In this document: positions 36,340-45,662 of the stretch, in pieces
Numbering within the stretch: the first letter of the stretch is position 1
Layout of the letters: every line of letters begins with the position of its first letter
Assembly: GCF_003991355.1 (NCBI RefSeq)
Contig: NZ_RCSU01000001.1
Span: forward strand, 62,001-126,000
DNA length: 64,000 bases
Origin: Pseudoflavitalea rhizosphaerae
GTDB lineage: Bacteria > Bacteroidota > Bacteroidia > Chitinophagales > Chitinophagaceae
Reading direction: 5' to 3'
Notes under the pieces: generated by a model
The model's input: the letters and a program-made list of their open reading frames with translations, nothing else
What the model was told of the DNA's origin: nothing
Database searches by the model: none
Made by a program: the position numbers and the translations under genes

Positions 36340-37113
36340 TTATCTTTTTTCTGAAAGCGCATCTACATAGAACAACATTGCTTTGGTGATGAATGCCGTG
36401 AATGCCAGGTTTGGTTTTCCATCTACACAAGTATACCGCTCGTCCATGAGATAGAGATTGCTCAGTCCCCTGTATGCATCCAGCGAGTCCTCATCCGTTT
36501 TCCTTCCCCACCATTGCAGGATATGCAAATAATGCCGGTGTATCAGCTTTTGTACTTCCGGCTCGCTTACATCGCTTTGCATGAGAGAAAGCAGCCCTGC
36601 TGTGATATTGCTTCCTTCCTCCCGGAGTTTTTCAATATCCTCTTTGCTCATTTTCCGCAATGCCTGCTCACTTTGTTCCACTGTGTCTTTACCCCATCTT
36701 TCCATGGCTTCAGATCTCCAGGCTTCTGCGGTTTCTTTTGGGAATCCTGCATAGAGTTCTTCATTCGTTATCATATCTGGCCCTCCTGTTAATTTTTGAA
36801 TGGTTTTGTTTACGGTTTCCAGCAACAGACCGGCACGGTCCCTGCGCTCCTCCAGCATTGCGCGATGCTGTTGAAGGGCAGCAACCAGATCAAAAGCAGG
36901 ATCATCCAGGATACCGGCTATGGCAGGTAATGGCAGGTCCATTTCCTTATACAAAAGGATCTGTTGCAGCCGCAGCAATTCCTGCTCACCATACAAACGA
37001 TACCCAGCTTCGGTACGTGCCGATGGCGTGAGTAATCCCAGTTGATCATAATGATGTAAGGTGCGCACGCTTACACCGGCCAGTTCAGCCAGCTTTTTGA
37101 CTGTATATTTCAT
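36340..37113 (-). CDS. MerR family transcriptional regulator with TipAS domain
   Basis: 257 residues from the ATG at 37113. The N-terminal MerR DNA-binding domain is clear (YTVKKLAELAGVSVRTLHHY, about residues 3-22, then RTEAGYRLYGEQELLRLQQI). A coiled-coil dimer helix covers about 75-125. The C-terminal all-helical TipAS domain (about 135-250, LLSLMQSDVSEPEVQKLI; HYLHILQWWG) binds drugs in TipA. It probably activates its own promoter, which carries the matching operator. No obvious drug exporter is adjacent, so distant targets are likely. Confidence 0.92.
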   Translation of the reverse strand: MKYTVKKLAELAGVSVRTLHHYDQLGLLTPSARTEAGYRLYGEQELLRLQQILLYKEMDLPLPAIAGILDDPAFDLVAALQQHRAMLEERRDRAGLLLETVNKTIQKLTGGPDMITNEELYAGFPKETAEAWRSEAMERWGKDTVEQSEQALRKMSKEDIEKLREEGSNITAGLLSLMQSDVSEPEVQKLIHRHYLHILQWWGRKTDEDSLDAYRGLSNLYLMDERYTCVDGKPNLAFTAFITKAMLFYVDALSEKR

Positions 37114-37134
37114 CCTATCTGTTGTTGTTGCAAA

Positions 37135-37167
37135 CAAAGTTAGGGCCTCACGTTGCGTAAGGGTCAA
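37135..37167 (-). promoter_or_regulatory. MerR-type promoter with operator in the spacer
   Basis: On the minus strand TTG (37167-37165), a 22-nt spacer, then TAACTTTG (37142-37135), a full match to the Bacteroidota consensus. The spacer contains CCTTACG-CAA-CGTGAGG (37146-37162), a 7-bp imperfect inverted repeat of the kind bound by TipA-like regulators. Transcription would start about 15 nt before the regulator ATG, which fits autoregulation. Confidence 0.65.
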
Positions 37168-37230
37168 GAGAAATGGAAAGTTTTTTTCATTTTTCTTACA
37201 ACAACACGGGGGACTAAAAATGGCGGAGAG

Positions 37231-37340
37231 CTGGCAGTCGCTCGCCTCCCGGCGAGGGACTTCTATTTGTTCGCCTCCGGCGAACACCGCGTCGCCAGAG
37301 GCGACTAAACAAAACTCACTCGCCAGAGGCGAGCGAGTGA
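37231..37340 (-). repeat. Interspersed palindromic repeat, copy 5 (reverse, degenerate)
   Basis: About 110 bp in reverse orientation, with inner order GTTCGCC...GGCGAAC, ACCGC, GTCGCC...GGCGAC. The outer arms are degraded: the left is CTCGCCTCCCGGCGAGGGAC (one inserted C, one T-to-G change) and the right carries CTCGCCAGAGGCGAG. The left flank GGCGGAGAGCTGGCAG matches the far flank of copy 7. It lies between the beta-helix giant and the MerR gene. Confidence 0.88.
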
Positions 37341-37406
37341 GCACAGTGAAATGAAATGTAGTAACAACCTTTTAAGTCAGCTCCACTTTTACATTATTTC
37401 CGTATT

Positions 37407-40400
37407 CTATTCTTTTACGAATTTGATGGTTTTGCCATTGGCAAGCCTGATAAAATACATACCGTTTTTCATCATACTGATATCAATCTCTTCACGGGCA
37501 TTCAGGACCTTAAACTTCAACTGCACCGCTCCTGCCGCATTCATCAGCACAGCTTCTGTTCCTCTCAAAGTTATATCGCTTGTTTCAAGCCAGATCCTGT
37601 TCTGCGCAGGGTTCGGATACATCGAAAGTATTGCCGCTTCTTTATCGGACAGCAGAACGATCTTACTGTAGTTTACTGTTCCGTCTATATCCACCATCTT
37701 CAAACGATAACTCATCAGACCGCTGAAACTGTATGGATCAGCATAACTGTATTGCTGTGATGGTCCATTTTTCGCGTTGATCCTCGTTACGGATGAATAA
37801 ACATTTCCACCCGCGCTTCTTTCCAGTTCAAAATAAGCCACCTGGTTTTCATTGGCGGTTTCCCATTTCAACTGACTGACGCCATTCTCACGCTGACCAG
37901 TGAACGAAAGCAAAGTCAGCGGTAGGGTCTGCACCTGCGTTTTCACAAAGAAGCCGCTGAAACCGGCTACATCAAAGCTCACTTCCCACCTGCTTCGGCT
38001 TGAGTTCCATACAATGTCCACATCAGCAGGATCGATGGTAATGCCGCTGCCTGCATAGGAGTCAGGCCGGCCTGTGCCATTGCTGCTGGTCCCTGCAAAT
38101 TTTTCGATCAAAAGATTAGGTTTAAGCGCATCATCAAAAGATGTAACCGGCAGCTTTACTGCATTTAAGTTATTGAATTGAACAAAATCAGATTGGAGAA
38201 AGAACAATGTGATCCTGCCAGTTGCAGTGGCAGCATTGTTCTCCGGTGTTATTTCATAATGACGTCTTACATAATTGGCCGGTTGAATGAATTCATTCCA
38301 CACCTTAATCCTTACTTTCCCATTAACAGCCGTTGGCGAGTTATCGCCCCGGATCTGCGCCACCAGCAGGTTGCAATTGTTTACGTAAGAAGTAAGACCA
38401 GTTGCTGACTGAATATTCGTTACATCAGAATTACCTAATGCCATACCAGCTGTAGACTCACTCGCAGCAGATTCATGAGCGCCCATGTCCACTTTTCCTA
38501 ATTGAATGCGAGCTGCTCCTGCTATGTCGGTAGCTACTTCTTCCGGAACATCGGAATTGATTCCGGCATTGATGGCTGGGCTGCAATTCTGCAATGTAAA
38601 ATTCCCACCGGAGGGATTTGTGTAATTAGGATCAGCATCCAGGTTCCCTTCACCCGCAGCTCCACCCTGCATGATACTGTATCTGGTATTTATGTTACTG
38701 TAAATCGAAGGAGCGCCCTGTGCAGCATTCCCCCATAGGATACTGTTGCTGATGGAAGATGATGCAGTACTTAAACAGGTTGCTGCACCTCCTCTTAATG
38801 TTGCGAGGTTATTGGCAATATTCGAATTCACAATTAGGTTGGTGCCACCTTCCAAATACACCCCGCCACCAGATCCACCGATGGTATATCCCCCCACAAC
38901 ACGGGTGCCAGCCTGATTCTTGTAGATATTGCAATTCACCATCGTCGTATTCGAATTCAGCGATGTGAAACCACCACCCTTCACGGAAAAACTTTCGGTA
39001 ATGATCGTTGAGGAAATGAAAATCTTTGAACTGATTACTGCTATACTGCCTCCGTAATCGATAGCGCTGTTACGGAAAAAGACAGATCTCCTTACAACCA
39101 CAGGCGCCGTATTCCTGTACAGCATTAGCCCTCCGCCTGTATTTTCATTGATCAGCAAAGTGGTGTCCGGTGTAATGATCGGGGATTTCGCATTACCTGC
39201 CGTAATGCCTACCCCATCGATCACAATACTGTCTGATGAAGAAATATTTTCTATCGACAATACATGAAAAGTATTGTAAGTGCTGTCGTGATTGGCGGCG
39301 ATATCACCACTCAAGATGGTACCGGCCCCTGCAACGGTTGGTATCTCCCTGCCTGCCCAGCCACCAGCTCCCGCAGGCTGAAACCCGCCATAGATCCTGA
39401 TCCCAGCTCTTTCGACCTTAAAGCAACTCACCTGCTTGAGAAAATCGGGAGCAGTTGTCATTTGATCGCCCGTTGGATAATAAGTGCCCCTGGCTACAAG
39501 TATTGAATCCGCACAGCTACTGCTATTGGCAAATTCCAGGGCACGTTTCAATGATTTGAATGCGTTTTGCCAGGACTTGCCGCTATTGGCATCACTTCCA
39601 TTTACAGCATCCACATGCAGTAATATCTTGCTTGCTCCGGATTCATAAGCTCCCAGATCCACATTACAACCAATGATACGGGGACCTCCTGAGATGTCGA
39701 AGTCATTGCCGGCCACCAGTGCTGAATTGCCTTCTTCACGAACCGGTGAGGAAGCCGTAGGACGGAGGCCGTCATCGGCAGTAAGCCAGGTATTGTCAGG
39801 GCCATCAGGGTCGCTGACATTTACATAAAGATCGGAAAGAGAGATGGCGCTGTAATTGAGGTTCTCATCTGTTGCATAATTCTGGTCCTGTACCAATGAA
39901 AAATTCTGGCTGTATACAGTACCACTACCAACCGCCACACCACCGGAAGGATTATGTGTGGCAATGGAATTTCTCAATGTTACGCTCCCTCCGCCAGCTC
40001 CCGCAAGAAAACCATACATGGCACTTCCGGTTTGCTGATCAACAAATGTGCAATTAACGCCGAGGAAATCGGAACCGATCACGTATACCGCCGCTCCACC
40101 GAAATTACTGTTCAGCGTATTACTCCTGTTCTGATAAAAAAGACCATTCGCTATCTCAGCGCGTGTGCCTGAATTGTTGTAGATAGCGCCACCATTTCTG
40201 GCCGCTACATTCCCAAAAAAGAAAGAACGCTCCAGTTTGACCACAGCGCCGGTATGATTGTAGATGGCGCCTCCATGACCGTTCTTCGAAATATTGGATA
40301 CAAAGCGGCATTGATTGAACCTGAGCTCAGACGCGCTTTGCGCATTGTACACTGCCCCGCCATTATCTTCCCGGGAAATATTATTTACGAAATTCACCTG

Positions 40401-42629
40401 CAGAAAACTGGCTTTGGAGTTTTGATTGCAGATCGCTCCGGCCGTTCCGTTGGCGCTGTTATTATTGAAATTGCAATTCCTGAAATGCAGTTTTCCATTA
40501 TTACTTACATTCCATATCACGGCGCCACCACCTGCATACTGATTCACGGCCTGTGTACCATACGTGTAACCGGTACCGTATGGCGCATTCGCATTGCCGT
40601 TATGAACGCTGAATCCGTCAAGAACAATACTATCAGCAAATGAAGGAATATCAGTTACTGCCAAAACATGGTAACTGTTGTCTGTACTATCGCCTTCAAT
40701 ATTGATATCACCGCTAAGGATAGTACCTTCCCCTGAATATTCGCCTGTGGCAGCAGGCAGCACCCGCTGGGCGAAACTGCCGCCCCCACCCGGGAAGCCG
40801 CCAAATATTTTCAAACCGCCATAACGTATGAAAAAACTGCGGTTCCTGTCTGAACCACTTTGCGCACCCGTAGGATAATAAGTTCCTTTCGCTACCAGGA
40901 TGTTGTCTACCGCAATATTATCGTTGGCAACCGCCAGGGCATCGGAAAGATATTTGAAAGCAGATGCCCAGGAACTGCCATCACCGGAAACAGCTACACT
41001 ACTATCTACATACAGTATATCAGGAGCAGCACCCGGCGTACTGCCGGCTTCGTATGGACCGATATCTATGGTCCCTCCACTCACCCGGTTGTTACCGTTC
41101 ATTTCAATATCCGGATAGGCGGCACTATTGTATAAATTATTGTTTCCTTTATTGATAAAAATGGACCCTGCCGGCAAACTGAAATCACCTGCTGCTGCAT
41201 TGGTAAATGTAATACCACTGGCAGAAGCATCCAGGTTCCCGTCTGAAGTGGAATTGAATCCCTGCACCAGGCTATAGTACCTGGTTGCAGTTACACCGGG
41301 CGCAAACAATGTACTATTGGCCAGGAAAACAGAATTACTGATCTCCACACCACTCGCATAAGACAGGTTTCTTGCGCCGATGGCCCCGGCTACCGGATCT
41401 GTATTTCCATACAAGATAGAATTGACTATCTTAAGGCCCACATTTTCCATCATGCAAATACCTCCTCCTGAAAAACGTGTGCCATATCCGGCAGGCACTT
41501 CGCCACCGCTGATGGCATTGAATGATACAATGGAATTCACCAGTTCAGTATATCCCTTCAACGCAAGTCCACCACCACCGCCAGTCATTTGCTGCTTGTA
41601 TACACCATCCCATACACATCCTTTCACAACACTGTAACTATTCCCGCTGATCACAGTATTCCTGATCAATGTATACACGGTTGAAAAAATTCCTCCGCCA
41701 CCTCCGCTTCCTACTATAGGAGAACAGGTCCCCGCATCCAGAACGGAATTATTCCTTACGATACAATCCTCCATATCCAGTTCCCCCTCCAGGTAAATAC
41801 CGCCTCCCCTGGAAGCCCAACCATAGTAGATCTGATTGTCTGCTACCAGGCATTTTTTCATTTTCAGTCCTTCCAGGCAATACAAACCTCCACCAGCAAT
41901 AGAAATATGTGAAGTGGAGTTCTCATCTCCACCCGGTGCAAGATTTGATACCACAGAACAGTTCTCCATATCCAGATACCTGCGGGAATGAATACCTTGC
42001 GTTACGTTATTACTTACCACCATATTCCTCATGGTGATCTGTGTGCCGGTTGAAGTGATCAGCATACCACCGCCGGTACCATAATATCCATAAGGCCCTC
42101 CGGGACCGGATCTGTAATATTTGTAGCCACCCGGAGCCATGGTACCATTCCCGTCGCGGATAGTAAGACCATCCAGCAGGATCTTTCCATTATCATTATT
42201 GTAAGTAGCAATCACCATTACATGCCAGCAGTTATCGAGGCTGTCCGCAGTATTATTAATATTACCGCTGAGGATGGTGCCTGTACCACCATAGGGTTGG
42301 CTATTGCGCTGGGCTATTTCCGTTATCCCGTTTGCAGGATCGAACCCACCATACAGGAAAAGATTGCCGCGCAGCAGGAGAAAGGCGCTGTCCCTGTTTG
42401 TGCCGTTCTGGTTGCCGGTAGGATAATAAGTTCCTTTGGCAATAAAAATGGTATCGATGTCATTACCTGCATTGGCAGCCGCCAGCGCGCTGCTCAGGTG
42501 ACGGTAGGCATTGGGCCAGCTGCTGCCATCATTGGCGCCGGAAGCCGCAGCATCCACGTACACGATCGATTGGGAAAAAGAGAAAAAGGCAATAACAGAA
42601 AAAGCGAAGAATAGTAATATTCTTTTCAT
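37407..42629 (-). CDS. Giant secreted protein with three beta-helix modules and a T9SS sorting domain
   Basis: 1740 residues with a signal peptide (MKRILLFFAFSVIAFFSFSQ). Three homologous modules each open with (V/L)YVD/HVD, a (D)GSSWxxAFxxL motif and an (A)KGTYYPTG segment: about 22-540, 545-1065 and 1070-1430. Each is rich in short Asn/Gly/Ser-containing coils, as in right-handed parallel beta-helices of the pectate-lyase type. The C-terminus (about 1655-1740, YPNPAQNRIWLE to FIRLANGKTIKFVKE) is a type A T9SS sorting domain. It is probably exported by T9SS to the surface; a polysaccharide ligand is an inference. No catalytic residues can be assigned. Confidence 0.92.
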   Translation of the reverse strand: MKRILLFFAFSVIAFFSFSQSIVYVDAAASGANDGSSWPNAYRHLSSALAAANAGNDIDTIFIAKGTYYPTGNQNGTNRDSAFLLLRGNLFLYGGFDPANGITEIAQRNSQPYGGTGTILSGNINNTADSLDNCWHVMVIATYNNDNGKILLDGLTIRDGNGTMAPGGYKYYRSGPGGPYGYYGTGGGMLITSTGTQITMRNMVVSNNVTQGIHSRRYLDMENCSVVSNLAPGGDENSTSHISIAGGGLYCLEGLKMKKCLVADNQIYYGWASRGGGIYLEGELDMEDCIVRNNSVLDAGTCSPIVGSGGGGGIFSTVYTLIRNTVISGNSYSVVKGCVWDGVYKQQMTGGGGGLALKGYTELVNSIVSFNAISGGEVPAGYGTRFSGGGICMMENVGLKIVNSILYGNTDPVAGAIGARNLSYASGVEISNSVFLANSTLFAPGVTATRYYSLVQGFNSTSDGNLDASASGITFTNAAAGDFSLPAGSIFINKGNNNLYNSAAYPDIEMNGNNRVSGGTIDIGPYEAGSTPGAAPDILYVDSSVAVSGDGSSWASAFKYLSDALAVANDNIAVDNILVAKGTYYPTGAQSGSDRNRSFFIRYGGLKIFGGFPGGGGSFAQRVLPAATGEYSGEGTILSGDINIEGDSTDNSYHVLAVTDIPSFADSIVLDGFSVHNGNANAPYGTGYTYGTQAVNQYAGGGAVIWNVSNNGKLHFRNCNFNNNSANGTAGAICNQNSKASFLQVNFVNNISREDNGGAVYNAQSASELRFNQCRFVSNISKNGHGGAIYNHTGAVVKLERSFFFGNVAARNGGAIYNNSGTRAEIANGLFYQNRSNTLNSNFGGAAVYVIGSDFLGVNCTFVDQQTGSAMYGFLAGAGGGSVTLRNSIATHNPSGGVAVGSGTVYSQNFSLVQDQNYATDENLNYSAISLSDLYVNVSDPDGPDNTWLTADDGLRPTASSPVREEGNSALVAGNDFDISGGPRIIGCNVDLGAYESGASKILLHVDAVNGSDANSGKSWQNAFKSLKRALEFANSSSCADSILVARGTYYPTGDQMTTAPDFLKQVSCFKVERAGIRIYGGFQPAGAGGWAGREIPTVAGAGTILSGDIAANHDSTYNTFHVLSIENISSSDSIVIDGVGITAGNAKSPIITPDTTLLINENTGGGLMLYRNTAPVVVRRSVFFRNSAIDYGGSIAVISSKIFISSTIITESFSVKGGGFTSLNSNTTMVNCNIYKNQAGTRVVGGYTIGGSGGGVYLEGGTNLIVNSNIANNLATLRGGAATCLSTASSSISNSILWGNAAQGAPSIYSNINTRYSIMQGGAAGEGNLDADPNYTNPSGGNFTLQNCSPAINAGINSDVPEEVATDIAGAARIQLGKVDMGAHESAASESTAGMALGNSDVTNIQSATGLTSYVNNCNLLVAQIRGDNSPTAVNGKVRIKVWNEFIQPANYVRRHYEITPENNAATATGRITLFFLQSDFVQFNNLNAVKLPVTSFDDALKPNLLIEKFAGTSSNGTGRPDSYAGSGITIDPADVDIVWNSSRSRWEVSFDVAGFSGFFVKTQVQTLPLTLLSFTGQRENGVSQLKWETANENQVAYFELERSAGGNVYSSVTRINAKNGPSQQYSYADPYSFSGLMSYRLKMVDIDGTVNYSKIVLLSDKEAAILSMYPNPAQNRIWLETSDITLRGTEAVLMNAAGAVQLKFKVLNAREEIDISMMKNGMYFIRLANGKTIKFVKE

Positions 42630-42672
42630 GGACGGAATTTTTAGGGTCTCTCAGGTTTCAGAACAATGATTA

Positions 42673-42765
42673 TTAATAATAGATCCATACCAGCACAAAA
42701 CCGATAGCTGCCAGCAGGATGATCAGGGCATACACGAACCTTGGATCCGTGACTTGTTTTTTCAT
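42673..42765 (-). CDS. 30-residue single-helix membrane peptide
   Basis: The ATG at 42765 opens a 30-codon frame ending TAA at 42673. The peptide starts MKKQVTDPRFVYALII and ends VLVWIYY: a positively charged start, then one hydrophobic helix of about 20 residues. This is the usual layout of small inner-membrane proteins. It lies between the LuxR-type regulator and the beta-helix giant, same strand, 128 bp from the first and 43 bp from the second. Codon use looks ordinary. No homologue is known to me. Confidence 0.55.
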   Translation of the reverse strand: MKKQVTDPRFVYALIILLAAIGFVLVWIYY

Positions 42766-42893
42766 CCTTTAAAATTACACCGGAGCAGTGGCGGAGCGGG
42801 TCCGGACAGGCAGACAAAAAACCGGACAAATGCAAAACGCGCCCGGACAAGGAGTAAAAAAGTAAAAAATAGAAATGTGTAAAAATGTACTGA

Positions 42894-44663
42894 TCACCAA
42901 TTTGCGATCAGCTCCTCCAGTTCTTCATTTTTGGAGAGCCCAAGTCTTTGTCTCAAACGATACCGTGCCCTGGTAACACTTTCACGGCCGATACCAAGTG
43001 TATTTGCGATCTGAAGATTATTGAAGCCGAGGAAGATCAGGGTGGCCAGCCGCTCTTCTGCCGGCGTTACCTGTTTGAGGCGTGCCGCCATGGCGGGGAA
43101 GAAAGATGGATAAGTTTTGGCGAAACCAGTTTTGAACTGTTCCCATTCATGATCAGTGATGAGCGTGTATTCCGATAATCCTTCCAGGATATCCTGCCTT
43201 GCTTTCAAAGCAGAATCGGAAGATAATTTTTCACGAAGTGAATCGATGAGATCATTCTTTTCTTTGATATGACGTATGAAATTATCGATCTCCTCCTTCG
43301 TTCTCCTGGCCTCCAGCTCTGCCTCCCGTTTTTGCTGTTGTACTCTTTGTAAACGGTTTTGCGCTTTCAGCCTTTGCCGGTTATACAGTAAGGTGGCAAT
43401 AACGGCCAGCAGAACTATGCCCGCCAGCAGGAACTGCTTGCTCCTCTTTTCCACTTTCAGCAGGGCTTTGGAATTTGCCAGCGATTGCTGAAGGTTCTCC
43501 AGCTTCACCTTTGCCTGAACAGCCTGCAGGCCCGAGCGGTTATTGAAGGCTGTTAGACTATCGTTATATACCCTGGATTGCCGGAAATAGAAAAAAGCAT
43601 CATCCACCCGCCCTTTCCGGTGATAGACCGAAGCAATCCCTTCCGCAGCAGCCGCAGCATTGGCGAAATGCTTCTTCTTTTTGCTCCACTCCAGCACAAA
43701 TTGCCAGTACTGCAAAGCTTTGTCATATTCTCTTTTCCTGAAGTAATTTTCTGCAAGCGCCTTCCTCGCCAGCGAAATATTGGCTGTATCACCGAAAGCA
43801 ATCCCGGTACGCTCCCATTGCTCCAGCAGGGGTTCCGCAGCAACAATATTTCCCTGCAACAACAGGTTCTCTCCGATATTCCCATCAGCAATAGCACTCC
43901 ATAATTTATAGAAAACCGTACTGGTATCCCTCCCCTTCAAGAGCTGCTGTAAGCGCCGGTAATAGAAAATAGAACTATCGGTTTGCTGCAGCAATTTATA
44001 ACTGAAACCTACAAGATCATACAAAAAGATCTCCGTATGAAGACCGGGCGGTCTTTTCAATGTGCTCAGCTTGGCCAACGCCCGGTTACCATAATGGATA
44101 CTTTCCCTGAAACTGTTGATATGGAATGCCGCCTTGCACATGCCAGCCAGCTTATGGTACAACAGGATACCGGGAAAATATTCATGCCCCTCCCGGTCCG
44201 CAATCTCGAAAGCTTTCGTGAGCATTGTGATATATTCTTCATGGCGAGCGTAGAGATTGTACAATTCTGCCATATCGAAATAGGTCTCGGCCAGCAACAG
44301 GTCATTCCCTTCCAGGTGACAAAGGCGGATAGCCTCTTCCGTGAGGGCAACCGACACCGGCCTGATGCCGATATCATTGTTCAGGTTCCGGTGATTGGAA
44401 GCGGCATTGGCCCGCAAACGCAGGAGATGCACCAGCAGCCATTTATCAGGATGCTTTTTATATCGGGCTTCTGCAGCAGGCAACAGTGTATCGAAAAGAT
44501 AGGCGGGTGAAAAACTGGTGAGTTCGTAAGCTTCATTTTCTTGCAGCAGATGCTGTTGGCTCCTGTTCTCAAATGCATCCAGTATAGCCTCCGTGGAAGG
44601 GGCCTGCGGGTACAGACTGGTAATACAGCAAAGGGCAAAAAATAAAGCGAAAATTCTTTTCAT
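42894..44663 (-). CDS. TPR-containing membrane protein with C-terminal LuxR-type HTH
   Basis: 589 residues from the ATG at 44663. A signal or anchor segment (MKRIFALFFALCCITSLYP) is followed by about 330 residues of TPR-like helical repeats (LLLAETYFDMAELYNLYARH; ALQYWQFVLEWSKKKKHFANA). One membrane helix follows (FLLAGIVLLAVIATLLY), then a cytoplasmic coiled coil rich in Arg, Gln and Glu (RLQRVQQQKREAELEARR). The HTH is at the C-terminus (EERLATLIFLGFNNLQIANT; IGRESVTRARYRLRQRLG). This is a common Bacteroidota design for periplasmic sensing coupled to cytoplasmic DNA binding. The adjacent T9SS giant and the 30-residue peptide are possible targets, which is inference. Confidence 0.9.
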   Translation of the reverse strand: MKRIFALFFALCCITSLYPQAPSTEAILDAFENRSQQHLLQENEAYELTSFSPAYLFDTLLPAAEARYKKHPDKWLLVHLLRLRANAASNHRNLNNDIGIRPVSVALTEEAIRLCHLEGNDLLLAETYFDMAELYNLYARHEEYITMLTKAFEIADREGHEYFPGILLYHKLAGMCKAAFHINSFRESIHYGNRALAKLSTLKRPPGLHTEIFLYDLVGFSYKLLQQTDSSIFYYRRLQQLLKGRDTSTVFYKLWSAIADGNIGENLLLQGNIVAAEPLLEQWERTGIAFGDTANISLARKALAENYFRKREYDKALQYWQFVLEWSKKKKHFANAAAAAEGIASVYHRKGRVDDAFFYFRQSRVYNDSLTAFNNRSGLQAVQAKVKLENLQQSLANSKALLKVEKRSKQFLLAGIVLLAVIATLLYNRQRLKAQNRLQRVQQQKREAELEARRTKEEIDNFIRHIKEKNDLIDSLREKLSSDSALKARQDILEGLSEYTLITDHEWEQFKTGFAKTYPSFFPAMAARLKQVTPAEERLATLIFLGFNNLQIANTLGIGRESVTRARYRLRQRLGLSKNEELEELIANW

Positions 44664-44798
44664 CAACGATCGGGAACAGCCGTTTATAAAAAGGGAAGGT
44701 ATTACATAAGTGCTTAAAAATGAAAAAAAGAAACTTCACAATAGCAAGTTCAGACCGATGTGTTCCGGACACAAGACTGGCATTTGCCAATACAGTAC

Positions 44799-44806
44799 TA
44801 ACTTTG
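44799..44806 (+). promoter_or_regulatory. TAnnTTTG box 5 nt upstream of the YqgE gene
   Basis: TAACTTTG is a full match to the -7 consensus. Only 5 nt lie between it and the ATG at 44812. No TTG occurs at the right distance upstream. If functional, the mRNA starts at or next to the start codon. Confidence 0.4.
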
Positions 44807-44811
44807 CCATT

Positions 44812-45255
44812 ATGCATGCAGGAACTTTCTTCAAAAGCACGGCCCTTCTGGATGATACTTTCTTTGAAAACACAGAGATCTTCATCACAGAGCACAATGA
44901 AAAAGGAGCAATGGGATTTGTAATCAATATTCCATTCCTCCGTCGTTTCAATGAGCTGGAAGAGTTCAAACACAGTGCCCCCTTTCCGATGTACGATGGC
45001 GGGCCGGTAGACCGCGAGCATCTTTTCATTCTTCACCAACGGCCAGACCTGATCAAGGGCGGCACACCTGTTACCGGCAACATTTGCTTTGGCGGGGATT
45101 TCAGGGAAGCTGTCCGCCTGATCAATAACAAAACACTTACAGAAAACGACATCAAATTATTCATCGGGTATTGCGGCTGGAACATCAAGGAACTGGAAGC
45201 AGAGATCGAAGAAGGTAGTTGGGAAATAATGAAGGAAGGGAATGTTTTCGGCTGA
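44812..45255 (+). CDS. YqgE/AlgH family protein
   Basis: 147 residues from the ATG at 44812 (MHAGTFFKSTALLDDTFF). Conserved UPF0301 features are ENTEIFITEHNEKGAMGFVIN, then GGPVDREHLFILH and FIGYCGWNIKELEAE. The family is present across Proteobacteria and Bacteroidota; its biochemical role is unclear, although it has been linked to regulation and polymer production. The frame continues upstream, but the start chosen matches the family's N-terminus and the promoter-like box 5 nt before it. The divergent neighbour is the LuxR-type regulator. Confidence 0.92.
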   Translation: MHAGTFFKSTALLDDTFFENTEIFITEHNEKGAMGFVINIPFLRRFNELEEFKHSAPFPMYDGGPVDREHLFILHQRPDLIKGGTPVTGNICFGGDFREAVRLINNKTLTENDIKLFIGYCGWNIKELEAEIEEGSWEIMKEGNVFG

Positions 45256-45662
45256 TCCAACGCCTGCCTGGATCAAATGAGTTAATACTACAAGAAGTAC
45301 CGGCATTAAAGTTTACGGGGCATAATTCAATAGATATATATCAGAAACACGCCGCGCGCATGGTTCTGAATTGAATATCGAATATCTTCGCATCTTCAAC
45401 CCTATACTAAAACCAAACCCCAATCTACCCACATTGTCTACTTCATTTCTTTCTTAGCACCAATTTTACTTGATTGTAAAATCATGAAGATCGAAGCCAG
45501 CACTGGCTTTCATTCATATCTACCGGGTATGTAACAGCGCTGTATTTTTCGAAATTCAATAGTTCCTATCCTGTGAAGCAACAATATTTTATTATTAAGA
45601 CGTTTACATTTTTCTATTCACGACGTAACGTCTTTATTGATGAAAGTCAAATCTAATTACTT
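45256..45662. other. Intergenic region upstream of the HYR/Ig giant, 407 bp
   Basis: No gene is supported. It is AT-rich, especially the last 100 bp. Near 45595-45645 AAGACGTT and AACGTCTT form an 8-bp inverted pair around an AT-rich loop, which could be a weak operator or hairpin. No clean TAnnTTTG promoter was found and there is no repeat copy. Confidence 0.55.

Noticed and set aside
42641-42850. 69-codon Cys-rich frame upstream of the beta-helix gene
   Set aside because: The overlapping 30-codon frame in another phase has a better start, composition and membrane-peptide layout.
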